From OCS116 sp051531935 (GTDB lineage Bacteria > Pseudomonadota > Alphaproteobacteria > Rhizobiales > OSC116): DNA of 64,000 nucleotides. The notes beneath the pieces were generated by a model. The model saw only the letters and a program-made list of their open reading frames with translations. It was not told the origin of the DNA and ran no database searches. How positions within the stretch are numbered: position 1 is the stretch's first letter; each line of letters starts with the position of its first letter. Below are positions 1 to 10,365 of this stretch, in pieces. The position numbers were made by a program, and so were the translations under genes. The DNA is taken from the NCBI GenBank assembly GCA_051531935.1, contig JAOPTR010000016.1, positions 372,001-436,000 of the forward strand. The letters are read 5' to 3'.

Positions 1-113
1 GGGGCGTTGGAAAAAGCGATTTCATCATAACAATCATCCCTTCAATTCTAACAATTGAAGGTGATTGGGTGACAACGAAATTGAAATATTGGCGGCTAAA
101 TTGTAACAAAACG

Positions 114-150
114 AAAAGGCGCATTAATCATCAGATCAATACGCCTTTTT
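114..150. terminator. Hairpin downstream of the sensor kinase gene
   Basis: An 8-bp stem (AAAAGGCG, 114-121, pairing with CGCCTTTT, 142-149) ends in a T run on the + strand and a weaker T-rich stretch on the - strand. It lies just past the stop of the minus-strand kinase gene and could work in both directions. I see no gene in positions 1-113. Confidence 0.5.
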
Positions 151-176
151 AGCACTAAATATCTGCATGGGAGGGC

Positions 177-2462
177 TTAAGCAGATACTTTCACTTTTTT
201 ATATTGTGGTAGGTCAAGTGAAACTAATGTTCCTTGAGACAGCTCGCTCGCGATTTTCAGAGAACCACCGTGCATTTCTGTGAGTGACTTTGAAATTGAC
301 AAACCCAAACCAGTGCCATCGTGATTTTTAGTGAGTTGGCTGCCAATTTGTGCAAATGGCTTGCCAACGCTGGCTAATGATTCAGCGCTCATACCAATGC
401 CGTTATCAGCAATTTCGATATTAATTCCAGTTTCAGAGCTTTGCGCATTCAAACTAACCTGCCCACCAGATTCCGAAAACTTAACGGCATTTGACAATAG
501 GTTTAGCAAAATTTGTTTCAAGGCTCTTTTATCTGCATTTATATAAAGGCCATCTTTAATTTGCATATCAAGTTCGACCTTTTGGTCACTGGCTCTACCT
601 GCAACAATACGCATGCAGCTTTCAGCAACTTCGGCAAGTTCAACCTTTTGCATTTCAAGCTGCATATTGCCTGACTCGATTTTAGACATATCTAAAATAT
701 CATTGATGACTAAAAGCAAATGCTGACCACTTTTATGAATATCAGCTGCATATTCTACATAACGTGGTTCGGTAATCTCTCCAAATGTTTGGCTTTGAAT
801 GAGTTCAGAAAAACCAATAATCGCATTTAATGGCGTGCGCAGCTCGTGGCTCATATTTGCCAAGAATTCTGTTTTTGCACGGTTAGCACTATTGGCGCGC
901 TCGGCATAAACTTGTAATTCATCTTGATGAGTTTCGAGTTTTTTCTTGGTAATTTCTAGATGACTAACAGTTTCGATCAATTCTCTTTCACTCTCGACCA
1001 ATTTGCTTTCATGGCGTTTAATGTGCGAAATATCTGTACCAACACTAACAAAACTACCATTATCGGTTGTGCGTTCTGAAACATGCAACCAACGACCATC
1101 TTCTAACAAATATTCATATGCACTATGTTGGTCATCGCTATAATCGTCCAAAGCGATAACGTCTTTGCTTATAATTTTTTGTCCTGCAGCAAAAACATCG
1201 TCCTGATGTGTGCCTTTACGAAGTGCCGTTTTGGGTAATTTGAAAAATTGTTGGAATTTTTTGTTACACATAACCAAGCAACGGTCATTATCCCACATTA
1301 CAAAGCCTTCAGAGATGTTTTCGATGGCTTGGCTTAGGTGCATGTCGGCAAGGTTAGAACGCGCCTCAATGGCCTTGTGTTCAGATATATCCGATGTCAC
1401 ACCAACAAGGCGCACTGTTGAATCAAATTCTTCATCAACAATTTCACCACGAATATGCAACCATACCCATTCATTGGCCGAGTTTAACATTCTAAATTCG
1501 CGATCAAAAACTTTACCACCTGTTTCAATCAATTCATTTAGCTCGTCGATAATGCCTTTGTCGTCATCGTGTAAAATTGATTTAATTTCACCGAAAGACA
1601 GAACATGTTGAAATTTTTTCAACCCCAAAATTTCAAACATTGAAGATGACCAAAATACATGACCGCGGGCAATGTCCCAATCCCATAGACCTGAGCGGCC
1701 TCTATCGAGCGTGCGGTTTAAATGATTGCCTGTGGCTTCAATAATTTCTTCGGCACGGGAGGAATGCGCCATTTGCATGAGAAAACCCAAAGTCATCAAT
1801 ACCAGTACAAATGTAGCGACCACTGCGAGTGATAGGCTCGTGCCAATATCGACCCACCATAATTGTTCTATATAAGTGAGTTTTTGGAAAGCATATAAAG
1901 TTAGGTTATGGCCAGATATTTCGAATTTCTGCGCAAATATCTCTGTACCATTTGTTAAAGTTATAGATTGCTCATATGCACTTCTGTCGGCAAATTGTTT
2001 AACATTTTCGCCATTTAGAATTTGGCTAATTTCGTGCTGCACAAAACCCACAGTTTCAGGTGTCGATGCAGTTATGATGCCATCAGCATCAACAATCAAT
2101 ATGGTTTGCGAACCCATATTTGAAGTTTTAGGAAAAATTGATTTAAGGTCATTGGCCGAAGGCGCAACAGGTAATATCGAGTTTGCTGCATCTGCCTTTT
2201 GTGACGCTGCAATATTTTGAGCAATTACAGTGCCTAATAATGCCACTCGATTTCTCTCAGATGCTTTAATTGCATCATATTGCCCGTAGCCTTGACTGAT
2301 TACACCCCAGATAACAATCGCAACAAAAATAATTGATAAAATCGGAATCAATCGTTTTATTGTTCTGCTATTCGTAAAAAAGTCTGCTTTCTTCTCCAAC
2401 TGTATCCCCAGGCCTAATGGGGTATACTTAGGGTTTATTACACCCTGCTGATTATTATCCAA
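177..2462 (-). CDS. PleC/PdhS-like membrane sensor histidine kinase with two PAS domains
   Basis: Membrane histidine kinase that autophosphorylates and passes phosphate to a response regulator. Seen in the protein: transmembrane helix about residues 38-57, periplasmic sensor domain to about 206, second helix about 207-229, PAS domains about 245-365 and 375-480, a short coiled coil, then HisKA with phosphoacceptor His539 in the motif SHELRTPLN. The catalytic domain has an N box around 654-658, a G1 box DNGIG at 686-690 and a G2 box GTGLGL near 717. No receiver domain follows. The start is TTG at 2462, chosen because AGGAGG lies 8 bases upstream. The layout and the sequence around the first PAS domain resemble PleC/PdhS cell-cycle kinases of alphaproteobacteria, whose targets would be DivK/PleD; that assignment is inference. 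Confidence 0.88.
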   Translation of the reverse strand: MDNNQQGVINPKYTPLGLGIQLEKKADFFTNSRTIKRLIPILSIIFVAIVIWGVISQGYGQYDAIKASERNRVALLGTVIAQNIAASQKADAANSILPVAPSANDLKSIFPKTSNMGSQTILIVDADGIITASTPETVGFVQHEISQILNGENVKQFADRSAYEQSITLTNGTEIFAQKFEISGHNLTLYAFQKLTYIEQLWWVDIGTSLSLAVVATFVLVLMTLGFLMQMAHSSRAEEIIEATGNHLNRTLDRGRSGLWDWDIARGHVFWSSSMFEILGLKKFQHVLSFGEIKSILHDDDKGIIDELNELIETGGKVFDREFRMLNSANEWVWLHIRGEIVDEEFDSTVRLVGVTSDISEHKAIEARSNLADMHLSQAIENISEGFVMWDNDRCLVMCNKKFQQFFKLPKTALRKGTHQDDVFAAGQKIISKDVIALDDYSDDQHSAYEYLLEDGRWLHVSERTTDNGSFVSVGTDISHIKRHESKLVESERELIETVSHLEITKKKLETHQDELQVYAERANSANRAKTEFLANMSHELRTPLNAIIGFSELIQSQTFGEITEPRYVEYAADIHKSGQHLLLVINDILDMSKIESGNMQLEMQKVELAEVAESCMRIVAGRASDQKVELDMQIKDGLYINADKRALKQILLNLLSNAVKFSESGGQVSLNAQSSETGINIEIADNGIGMSAESLASVGKPFAQIGSQLTKNHDGTGLGLSISKSLTEMHGGSLKIASELSQGTLVSLDLPQYKKVKVSA

Positions 2463-2634
2463 CTCAGCTTCCTCCTATGATCCGCATCCATAGATTCTTC
2501 AGATGTGCCGCACCTTCGAATCATATGTTATTTGTGAGTCATTTTGGGGTGATTTGTCTAGTGAAATTATGGTTAATATTATATTAATTTTTTTAGCAAC
2601 ATTAACCATTTCTCGCTTGACTTGAGTTAACAGA

Positions 2635-5268
2635 CTAATAGTTAAGGGATTTTGATGCTATTTCATATACATCAGCCGAAAGGTTATTCACATCTACAAT
2701 TTTCTCCAAGGCTTGTTTTGCCAATTTCTGGCGTTTGGGTTCTAGGTTTTTCCAACTACGCAATGGTGTCAACATGCGTGCGGCTATTTGTGCATTCACC
2801 TTATCAAGCCGAATAATCGTTTCGGCCAAAAATTCATAGCCAGAACCATCTATCGCATTGAATTCAATGGGGTTACCAATGGCAAAAGCGCCAATAAGCG
2901 CATAAATATTATTAGGTGTTTCAAATGAGAATTTTTCATGTTTGGTAAGTTTTTTTACATTTTCCAATGTAGCGCCACCTGTGGCACGGCCTTGCAAACC
3001 AAACCATTTATCAATCACCAAATGGTCATTTTCGAACTTTTTATAAAAGTCATCAATATAGGCCGAAGCATCAAACCCATCAATATTTGTCATAATTCCG
3101 AGGCTTCCCATCATATCAACCATATTGTTGGCATTTTGATAATGGCTGATCAGAATTTCGCGGTTTTCAGGCGCATCTACCTTGTTTAAATCGCGCAATA
3201 AGGCGTTTCTAAATGAACGCACACCTGCACCTTTTGCATCGGGCTCAAAGCTTTGATCCTGATTAAACTCGACATAAAGATATTGCATCTCACCGTGGTT
3301 TCGCTCGGCAATGTGCAGAGCCAAGGCTTCACGCGCTTTATGTATGGCCGAATGGTCGATGTCATTGCCAATTTTAAGCGCAATTTCTGGAATTGATGGC
3401 AGGGTAAGAATTAATGCCTTAAACGCGGCATCTAAGTTTTCATCTGTTAGGCTTTTTAGAACCGCGTCGGCATATTTACCATCCAAAATCCGAGCTTTCG
3501 GCGCGCCTGCAACAAGCGCAAGTATCGCGTCCATTGCCACAGTTTGCCCCGCCTGCCAGCGGTTAAATGAATCACTATCATGCGCCATTAAAAATAGCAT
3601 ATCGTCAATATTGGTTTCAACATCAACATTAACAGGCACTGAAAAATCTCTCAGGAATGACAAGACTGGCTTTTCAGTTACATTTTCAAAGACAAAACTC
3701 TCACGCCCTCTGGTCAGTTCGATCATGCCCTCAACGGCTTTGCCATCAATACTTAACGCTACGTCGCTACCTTCTTGTGCCAACAAACCCAACTTAATAG
3801 GCATGTGGTAATTCTGCTTATTTTCTTGGCCAGGTGTTGGTTTGCAAGTTTGGCTTATGGTTATGGCAAAAGTTTTCTCATCTTCATTATAAAGCGTATT
3901 ATAGCTCAGGCTCGGAGTGCCCGCTTGGCTGTACCAAAGTTCAAATTGGCTTAAATCTCGCCCCGTTGCTTGTTCAAAACTATAAAGAAAGTCTTTTACC
4001 GTTGCGGCTTGGCCATCATAATTTTCAAAATAATAGTCCATAGATTTTCTGAAACCATCATGCCCCACCAAGCTGTATAAAGCCCGTACAACTTCTGCAC
4101 CTTTGCGATATACTGTGGCGGTGTAAAAATTATTGATCTCAATAAACGAATCTGGGCGGCAAGCATGTGCCATGGGGCCTGCATCTTCTATAAATTGCCC
4201 CGCACGCAATCCTTTCACATCGTCAATCCGCTTTACAGAGCGAGACCGCAGATCAGATGTAAATTCAGCATCTCTAAATACCGTCAAACCTTCTTTTAAG
4301 CATAATTGAAACCAATCACGGCAGGTGATGCGGTTGCCAGTCCAGTTATGGAAATATTCATGCCCAATCACCGATTCAATTAATTCGAAATCCATATCAG
4401 TGGCTGTTTCGGCAGTGGCTAAAATATATTTATCATTAAATACGTTTAAACCCTTATTCTCCATAGCGCCCATATTGAAATGCGGCACTGCCACAATGTT
4501 AAAGATATCAAGGTCGTAGATACGACCAAAGCGTTCTTCATCCCATTTGAAAGAGCGTTTTAACGCACCCATTGCATACTCGGCTTTAGGCACATTGCCA
4601 CGTTCGACATAAATATTAAGAGCCACATCTTTGCCGTCTGCGGTTATAAAACTATCACTCAAATAATCTAAATCACCTGCAACCAGTGCAAACAAATAGC
4701 TCGGTTTTGGGTGTGGGTCGTGCCAAATAGCATAATGCAGGTTATCACTACCTGCTACATTTCCTTCTTCAACCAAATTACCATTGGCCAATAAAATAGG
4801 GCATTTGGTTTTATCGCCCTCAACCCGCACTTTATATGTAGACAAAACATCAGGCCGATCGAGCGAAAAGGTGATTTTGCGAAACCCCTCGGCCTCACAT
4901 TGAGTGCAATATGTATTGTGAGTTAAATACAAGCCAGACAAGCTGGTGTTGGCTCTTGGGTTAGAGACAGCCAATGTAGTCAGTTTAAAGGCTTTATTGG
5001 GTGGCGTGAAAATGGTTAGAAAGTCGTTTTTAAACTCATATTCATCATCAGCCAAAGTTACGCCGTTAATGGCAATGGATACAAGCTCCAGTTCTTCGCC
5101 ATTAAGCACCAATGGAGCCGAATTATCTTGATTAGGTATAATGTCCAACACAGCATGAGTTTGAGTTGCCGTCTCGTGTAATTTGAAATCTAATTCCGTG
5201 TGTGTGATGAGGTAATCACTTGGTTTATAGTCTTTTAAATAAATTGTTTGCGGTGTATCAGTTTTCAT
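2635..5268 (-). CDS. pepN: Aminopeptidase N (M1 family)
   Basis: Cytoplasmic zinc aminopeptidase that removes N-terminal residues from peptides during protein turnover. The 877-residue length is normal for bacterial PepN. The GAMEN exopeptidase motif is at residues 267-271, the zinc motif HEYFH at 303-307 and the third zinc ligand Glu326 in KEGLTVFRD. The N-terminal beta domain and the C-terminal helical domain are both complete. It is divergent from the PLP enzyme at 5317 with only 48 bases between the start codons, so their promoters must overlap. The 172 bases upstream of the kinase start hold no gene. Confidence 0.96.
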   Translation of the reverse strand: MKTDTPQTIYLKDYKPSDYLITHTELDFKLHETATQTHAVLDIIPNQDNSAPLVLNGEELELVSIAINGVTLADDEYEFKNDFLTIFTPPNKAFKLTTLAVSNPRANTSLSGLYLTHNTYCTQCEAEGFRKITFSLDRPDVLSTYKVRVEGDKTKCPILLANGNLVEEGNVAGSDNLHYAIWHDPHPKPSYLFALVAGDLDYLSDSFITADGKDVALNIYVERGNVPKAEYAMGALKRSFKWDEERFGRIYDLDIFNIVAVPHFNMGAMENKGLNVFNDKYILATAETATDMDFELIESVIGHEYFHNWTGNRITCRDWFQLCLKEGLTVFRDAEFTSDLRSRSVKRIDDVKGLRAGQFIEDAGPMAHACRPDSFIEINNFYTATVYRKGAEVVRALYSLVGHDGFRKSMDYYFENYDGQAATVKDFLYSFEQATGRDLSQFELWYSQAGTPSLSYNTLYNEDEKTFAITISQTCKPTPGQENKQNYHMPIKLGLLAQEGSDVALSIDGKAVEGMIELTRGRESFVFENVTEKPVLSFLRDFSVPVNVDVETNIDDMLFLMAHDSDSFNRWQAGQTVAMDAILALVAGAPKARILDGKYADAVLKSLTDENLDAAFKALILTLPSIPEIALKIGNDIDHSAIHKAREALALHIAERNHGEMQYLYVEFNQDQSFEPDAKGAGVRSFRNALLRDLNKVDAPENREILISHYQNANNMVDMMGSLGIMTNIDGFDASAYIDDFYKKFENDHLVIDKWFGLQGRATGGATLENVKKLTKHEKFSFETPNNIYALIGAFAIGNPIEFNAIDGSGYEFLAETIIRLDKVNAQIAARMLTPLRSWKNLEPKRQKLAKQALEKIVDVNNLSADVYEIASKSLNY

Positions 5269-5316
5269 TGTCTAATCCCTGTAAATTTGGTTTGAGCATA
5301 TAAGGAAAAAATTTAA

Positions 5317-6378
5317 ATGCACCAGAAATTTTCTCGAATTGAAGATTTAGACACACCTTGTATTATAGTCAATTTGGATATTGTGAATGACAATATCAAG
5401 ACAGCACACGATTATTTTAACAGCACTCACTTTAAATCGCGCCCGCATATTAAAACTCACAAATTGCCATATATGGCCAAACTTCAGCTTGCTGCAGGTG
5501 CAACTGGCATCACTTGCCAAAAAATATCCGAAGCCGAAGTGTTTGCAGATGCAGGCATAAAAGATATTTTCATCACTTATAATATAATAGGTGAATTTAA
5601 ATTAGCGCGTTTGGCAAAACTGGCCGCACGTACGAAATTAAAAGTTGTGGCGGATAGTGAATATGTGGTCGATGGCTTAGCTGCTTTAAATATCGGCATT
5701 AAAATATTGGTTGAATGCGATACTGGCCAAGGCCGCAATGGTGTGCAAACGCCCGAAGAAGCACTTAGACTTGCGCTTTATATTGAGGAAAAAGAGGGTG
5801 TTGAATTTGGCGGCTTGATGACTTACCCCGCGACTGGTAAATGGCAAGATTGCGAAGCATTTTGTAGCGCCGCCAAAGTTTTATGCGTTTTAACCATTGG
5901 GCATTGTGAAACTGTTTCCATTGGTGGCACTCCAGATATGAAGAATGCCCATATTGTTAAATCGGCAACTGAGCATCGGCCAGGCACTTATATATATAAC
6001 GATAAATCTCTCATCTCTCGAGGTGATTGCAAGGTGGATGACTGTGCGTTGACGGTGCTAGCTCAAATTGTCAGCCGCCCGACAGATGATAGAGGCATAA
6101 TGGATGCAGGTTCTAAAGCTTTAACATCCGACCTGTTCGGCTTGGATGGATTTGGCATGGTAAAAGAATATCCAGAAGCCATCATTAATACATTAAGTGA
6201 AGAGCATGGCCATATTGATTTTTCTGCATGCCAGCAAAAACCAAAGATTGGCGAGAAAATCAACATCATACCCAATCATGTTTGCCCTGTGGTCAATTTA
6301 TATGATCAGGTGCATATATACCAAAATGGGCAAGTGGTTGAATTACTACCTCTAAAAGCTAGAGGAAAGCTTGTTTAA
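5317..6378 (+). CDS. PLP-dependent D-threonine aldolase / D-serine dehydratase-like protein
   Basis: Fold-type III PLP enzyme of the D-threonine aldolase / eukaryotic-type D-serine dehydratase family, which cleaves or deaminates D-hydroxy-amino acids in the cytoplasm. The N-terminal alanine-racemase-type barrel carries RPHIKTHK at residues 42-49, with Lys46 the expected Schiff-base lysine. The C-terminal domain has the metal pair His321 and Cys323 in the motif PNHVCPVVN, which is diagnostic of this group and supports a metal-dependent reaction. The length (353 residues) is usual. Substrate choice (D-threonine, D-serine or beta-hydroxyaspartate) cannot be read from the sequence. Confidence 0.85.
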   Translation: MHQKFSRIEDLDTPCIIVNLDIVNDNIKTAHDYFNSTHFKSRPHIKTHKLPYMAKLQLAAGATGITCQKISEAEVFADAGIKDIFITYNIIGEFKLARLAKLAARTKLKVVADSEYVVDGLAALNIGIKILVECDTGQGRNGVQTPEEALRLALYIEEKEGVEFGGLMTYPATGKWQDCEAFCSAAKVLCVLTIGHCETVSIGGTPDMKNAHIVKSATEHRPGTYIYNDKSLISRGDCKVDDCALTVLAQIVSRPTDDRGIMDAGSKALTSDLFGLDGFGMVKEYPEAIINTLSEEHGHIDFSACQQKPKIGEKINIIPNHVCPVVNLYDQVHIYQNGQVVELLPLKARGKLV

Positions 6379-6454
6379 AATTTTAACTTAATAAGCGCAA
6401 ATTATTTAACATTCCTCAGTTATTATTTATTTAAATATATCTAAGGGCAAAAAT

Positions 6455-7018
6455 ATGGGCATTCATGTTACCGAATATATTCAATTGGCAATTCTGGCGC
6501 TGTTTGCAGTTGGTATGCTTGGGGTTTACAATCATAGACAGAATATATTGGGCTCAAATAGCCAACAAAACCTAGGTGGGTGGCTCTATTTTGCAACATT
6601 TTGCTTCACTTATGTGTTGGGGTATTTTTATTATACAAGCTCCAATTTATATAATGCTATGTTTTTGGCCGCAGAAACTATGAAATATTTCAACCCCAAT
6701 AACACAGAATATGGTGGCATTGCAGCACAATATATGCGGGTTGAACTACCTATCAATGCCGCAATCGCTTTGAGTATTTCGTATTTAACTTATGCATTCA
6801 TCAAAAAGCGTAAAAATTTCCGAAATTTATATCTAAGTTTGCATGCATTGGTGTTGGCCTATCTGATTGCAGCTCAAGTAAGTTGGGTATTCATCCCGCA
6901 ATTTAACCAATTTAATTCGACAGCGCTTATAGAAATTACCGCCGTAGCGCTTGGCGCGCTTATTTGGATGCCTTATATGCTTAAATCCAAACGCGTGGCT
7001 CGAACCTTTATAAAGTGA
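6455..7018 (+). CDS. DUF2569-family integral membrane protein
   Basis: A 187-residue inner-membrane protein with about four hydrophobic segments (about 8-30, 42-65, 95-115 and 125-150, with a last one near 158-178). The GGWLYF motif after the first helix and the C-terminal WMPYMLKSKRV motif match what I remember of the DUF2569 family; no function is known. It follows the PLP enzyme by 76 bases in the same direction, so the two may share a transcript, but the gap is AT-rich and could hold a separate promoter. Confidence 0.7.
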   Translation: MGIHVTEYIQLAILALFAVGMLGVYNHRQNILGSNSQQNLGGWLYFATFCFTYVLGYFYYTSSNLYNAMFLAAETMKYFNPNNTEYGGIAAQYMRVELPINAAIALSISYLTYAFIKKRKNFRNLYLSLHALVLAYLIAAQVSWVFIPQFNQFNSTALIEITAVALGALIWMPYMLKSKRVARTFIK

Positions 7019-7037
7019 TGTAGGCACTCAATAATTA

Positions 7038-7066
7038 AAGGCGGAAGTCCTAAAACTCCCGCCTCC
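7038..7066. terminator. Hairpin between convergent genes
   Basis: AGGCGGAAGT and ACTCCCGCCT pair with one mismatch around a six-base loop, between the convergent DUF2569 and metY genes. The minus-strand reading is followed by a T-rich stretch and the plus-strand reading is not, so it mainly suits metY. Confidence 0.5.
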
Positions 7067-7104
7067 TAGATTGTAAATTAAATTATTGATTACTCGCAAT
7101 AATT

Positions 7105-8382
7105 CTACAATGTAGCTAGGTGTTTTTCTAAATCAGCGATGATGTCATCAATATGCTCAACACCAATAGATAGACGAATTGTGCCAGATGCCGCACCACA
7201 AGCAATGCGTTGCTCTTCGGTTAATTGTGCATGGGTTGTTGCCGCAGGGTGAATAATCAAACTACGTGTATCGCCAACATTCGCAAGATGGCTAAACAAT
7301 TCTACGCTCTCCACCAATTTCACACCGGCATCATAACCGCCAGTTAGCTTAAAGGTCAGCACACCACCCGCGCCTTTTGGCAGGTATTTTTGCGCCAATT
7401 CATAGTTATCGCTACTCTTAAGACCAGAATAAGAAACACTAGACACTTTATCATGCGCTTCTAAATACTCAGCTACCTTTTGAGCATTCTCGACATGGCG
7501 TTCCATGCGCAACGGCAAAGTTTCAATGCCAGTTTGCAATAAAAATGCATTCATCGGAGAAATAGCTGGGCCTAAATCGCGCAAGCCAAGCACACGACAA
7601 GCAATGGCAAAAGCAATGCCGCCCATAGCATCCCAAAGCACAGCGCCATTATATGACGCCAAAGGCTCACTTAGGCTTGGGTATTTTCCGTTACCCCAAT
7701 CAAAATTACCACCATCTACAATCACGCCACCCATTGAGTTACCGTGGCCGCCTAAATATTTGGTCGCACTATGCACAATAATGTTAGCGCCATGTTCAAA
7801 CGGACGGCATAAATATGGTGAAGCCAATGTATTGTCCACAATCAATGGAATGTCAGCCTCTTTGGCAATTGCAGCAATTGCAGCAATGTCAATCACTATA
7901 CCGCCTGGGTTGGCTAGGCTTTCAATATGGATAGCTTTTGTTTTAGGCGTCAGAGCCGCCTTCATAGCGGCAGGGTCAGTTGCATCTGCCCAATTTACCT
8001 TCCAACCAAATTTTTTAAAACTGTCGCCAAATTGGTTTATTGAACCGCCATATAATTGCTTAGCGGCCAAGAACTCATCGCCAGATTCTAATAGAGTGTG
8101 CATAACAAGTAATTGAGCCGCATGGCCAGAAGCCACAGCCAATGCTGCTGTGCCGCCCTCTAATGCTGCCACGCGTTCTTCCAACACAGCTTGAGTTGGG
8201 TTCATAATGCGGGTATAAATATTGCCAAATTCTTTGAGTGCAAAAAGATTAGCAGCATGCTCGCTACTGTCAAATTCATATGCTGTGGTTTGATAAATTG
8301 GGGTTGCGCGAGCCTTGGTTGTCGGGTCGGCTTGCGTGCCAGCATGCACGGCTAAAGTTTCAAATTTTTGAGAATCACTCAT
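7105..8382 (-). CDS. metY: O-acetylhomoserine aminocarboxypropyltransferase (sulfhydrylase)
   Basis: PLP enzyme of the Cys/Met metabolism family that makes homocysteine from O-acetylhomoserine and sulfide (direct sulfhydrylation) in the cytoplasm. The PLP lysine is Lys208 in SATKYLGGHG, and the N-terminal YTRIMNPT block at about 56-63 is typical. The 425-residue length fits MetY rather than the shorter MetB/MetC/MetZ members (about 380-400). It is a single-gene unit ending toward the DUF2569 gene. Substrate preference between O-acetyl- and O-succinylhomoserine is inferred from length and overall similarity. Confidence 0.93.
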   Translation of the reverse strand: MSDSQKFETLAVHAGTQADPTTKARATPIYQTTAYEFDSSEHAANLFALKEFGNIYTRIMNPTQAVLEERVAALEGGTAALAVASGHAAQLLVMHTLLESGDEFLAAKQLYGGSINQFGDSFKKFGWKVNWADATDPAAMKAALTPKTKAIHIESLANPGGIVIDIAAIAAIAKEADIPLIVDNTLASPYLCRPFEHGANIIVHSATKYLGGHGNSMGGVIVDGGNFDWGNGKYPSLSEPLASYNGAVLWDAMGGIAFAIACRVLGLRDLGPAISPMNAFLLQTGIETLPLRMERHVENAQKVAEYLEAHDKVSSVSYSGLKSSDNYELAQKYLPKGAGGVLTFKLTGGYDAGVKLVESVELFSHLANVGDTRSLIIHPAATTHAQLTEEQRIACGAASGTIRLSIGVEHIDDIIADLEKHLATL

Positions 8383-8554
8383 TTATATTTCCTCTATTTC
8401 ACATTTTTAAAAAGTAAATTATCTAAATAACTATTATCCAATGTAGTATAGCTTATCCCTATTCTTTGTAAAATTCAAAATAATTATGGGAAAAGGTGAT
8501 TTTTTGGCTTGTGTACACTTTCAGGAACGCGTATACAGCCCTCACAACTGGTAT

Positions 8555-8631
<77 letters not shown>

Positions 8632-8659
8632 GTTTTTCCCAACATTTCAATAGATTACG

Positions 8660-9484
8660 TCAATCGTCTGATTTGGTTTTCGGTTCGAAAATTTTATCAG
8701 ATACTGCATAAAGTGTTGAATAGTGCGAAAGCTCTTTCAATTCATACGAACTGGATTGCGGAAATATTTCCGCAAGGCCACTCGCCATAGATATTGGCGA
8801 CCAATTGTCGGCCTGCCCGTGCCAAATGAAAACTTCCATAGCTTGCTTTTCAATAGACGCCAAACTCCAATTCACATATTGCTTTACATCTCGCGCAAAG
8901 CCAACGCCGCTATTTTTATAAGATTGCTTTAATATTGGGACAATGAAATTTTTAAATTTCTTTTGTGAAACCAAATCTTTATCACCCCCAGCCGCGCTCG
9001 AAAACAGCATACCAAATAATATAGAAGGCAGTAATTTGGCAAGGAATGATTGAAACAAAACTAGCAGGCTGAATGTTTTGGGATGATTTTTTGCCAATCC
9101 AAAAATTGGTTTCCCTGCCATATGTGGCAAAAAATCACCAGCATCCAACGGAGCTGCTGCTGAAATCAAATGTAATTCACCAACTTGATCACCTAATTTC
9201 TGGCTCACTTCTATAGCAATATATGCACCAATGGAAAAACCAACTATATCAACCTTCCGCGAGCCCACTTCAGAAATTATTGCGTCTGCTATATGTTTGA
9301 AATAGGCATCTCCATTAATGCTTTTATCAATTGCAAACCGATCGAAGCACAAAATCCTCCGGCCACTTCTTATTGCAGCCTCACTAAAAACCCCCGCTTC
9401 TTCTATTGCACCTGGCGCGCCGTGAAAATATATAATTGGCTTGTCTGTTTCTTTACCAAAATCAAATTTTAACAAATTTCCCAC
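8660..9484 (-). CDS. Alpha/beta hydrolase
   Basis: A 274-residue alpha/beta-hydrolase-fold protein of unknown substrate. The oxyanion-hole motif HGAPG is at residues 21-25, the nucleophile elbow GFSIG has Ser84, and a late histidine in ELSHY is a plausible catalytic base. No signal peptide is seen, so it is probably cytoplasmic. It stands alone. It could be an esterase, lipase-like enzyme or C-C hydrolase. Confidence 0.75.
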   Translation of the reverse strand: MGNLLKFDFGKETDKPIIYFHGAPGAIEEAGVFSEAAIRSGRRILCFDRFAIDKSINGDAYFKHIADAIISEVGSRKVDIVGFSIGAYIAIEVSQKLGDQVGELHLISAAAPLDAGDFLPHMAGKPIFGLAKNHPKTFSLLVLFQSFLAKLLPSILFGMLFSSAAGGDKDLVSQKKFKNFIVPILKQSYKNSGVGFARDVKQYVNWSLASIEKQAMEVFIWHGQADNWSPISMASGLAEIFPQSSSYELKELSHYSTLYAVSDKIFEPKTKSDD

Positions 9485-10076
9485 CTATACCCAAAAATCT
9501 TAGTCTAAAGTTTGATTCGCTTGCGGCCAATGAGCCACAATGCCGCGGAATTGCACGAATTATTATGCAGACAACTTAGTTATTCTTAAAAAATCACATG
9601 CAACAAATTATGCAAAAAACTCTCCAAACCCCCATCACCCGCCAAATACACTTCCAAAAACCAGAAAACATTCGCTTATATTATGATAAAATCAAATAAT
9701 TATTGAAATATTTACTGTATTCACACCAAATCACGCAAGATTATTCGAAATTCTTGCTAATATACGCAAAAATTTACTTGCCGTTACGTATTTTACTCAA
9801 TTTAATCCTAAAATAAATTAAACTACACAGAAAAAACAAAATAAAAACTGTTTAAAATCAATTGGTTAAAATCAATATGTGTCTTTTCAGCACTGATTTA
9901 TAAAACTCTGATCAAAAAAGCAATAAACTGCTTTCATATTTCATCAGAATGGGTATAAATGTATTTACAAATGAATGATTGTCTAGCGACGTGTAGAAAA
10001 ATGCCAAGCTAATCATGTTGGTATCACCAATTAAGTCAGGAAATTTGTAGAACGCACTTATTGAGGATATTATATC
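9485..10076. other. AT-rich gene-free stretch and cold-shock leader
   Basis: About 590 bases with no convincing gene. The part before 10077 probably holds the promoter and a long 5' leader of the cold-shock gene, which is common for cspA-type messages. A short direct repeat (TTAAAATCAAT) occurs near 9850-9880. A minus-strand frame at 9912-10265 runs antisense through the csp gene and was not accepted. Confidence 0.4.
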
Positions 10077-10283
10077 ATGGCGACTGGCAAAGTTAAATTT
10101 TTTAACGAATCTAAAGGTTTTGGTTTCATTGAAGCTGACGATGGCACAAAAGATGTATTCGTACATTTTTCTGCTATTCAAGGCGAAGGCTTTCAAACAT
10201 TGGCTGATGGCCAAAAAGTAAGCTTTGAAATCAAACAGGGCAAAAAAGGCCCAGAAGCTGATCAAGTTACTAAACTAGATTAG
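10077..10283 (+). CDS. Cold-shock protein (CspA family)
   Basis: A 68-residue single cold-shock domain, an RNA/ssDNA-binding beta barrel acting as an RNA chaperone. RNP1-like KGFGFIE is at residues 13-19 and RNP2-like VFVHFSAI near 30-37. A GAGGAT ribosome-binding site precedes the ATG. The long AT-rich leader suggests post-transcriptional control. A strong terminator follows at 10309, so the message is single-gene. Confidence 0.96.
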   Translation: MATGKVKFFNESKGFGFIEADDGTKDVFVHFSAIQGEGFQTLADGQKVSFEIKQGKKGPEADQVTKLD

Positions 10284-10308
10284 TCTTTATCAAAGTATTT
10301 TGATTTCT

Positions 10309-10345
10309 AAACGCCTTTAACTTATTTGTTAAAGGCGTTTTTTTT
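10309..10345 (+). terminator. Rho-independent terminator of the cold-shock gene
   Basis: A 13-bp perfect stem (10309-10321 with 10328-10340) around a six-base loop, running into eight T residues. Confidence 0.93.
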
Positions 10346-10365
10346 GACTCAAAAATGGATTATCT

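Noticed and set aside
9912..10265. 117-residue minus-strand frame
   Set aside because: It runs antisense through the cold-shock gene, is very hydrophobic because of the AT-rich leader, and has no ribosome-binding site.
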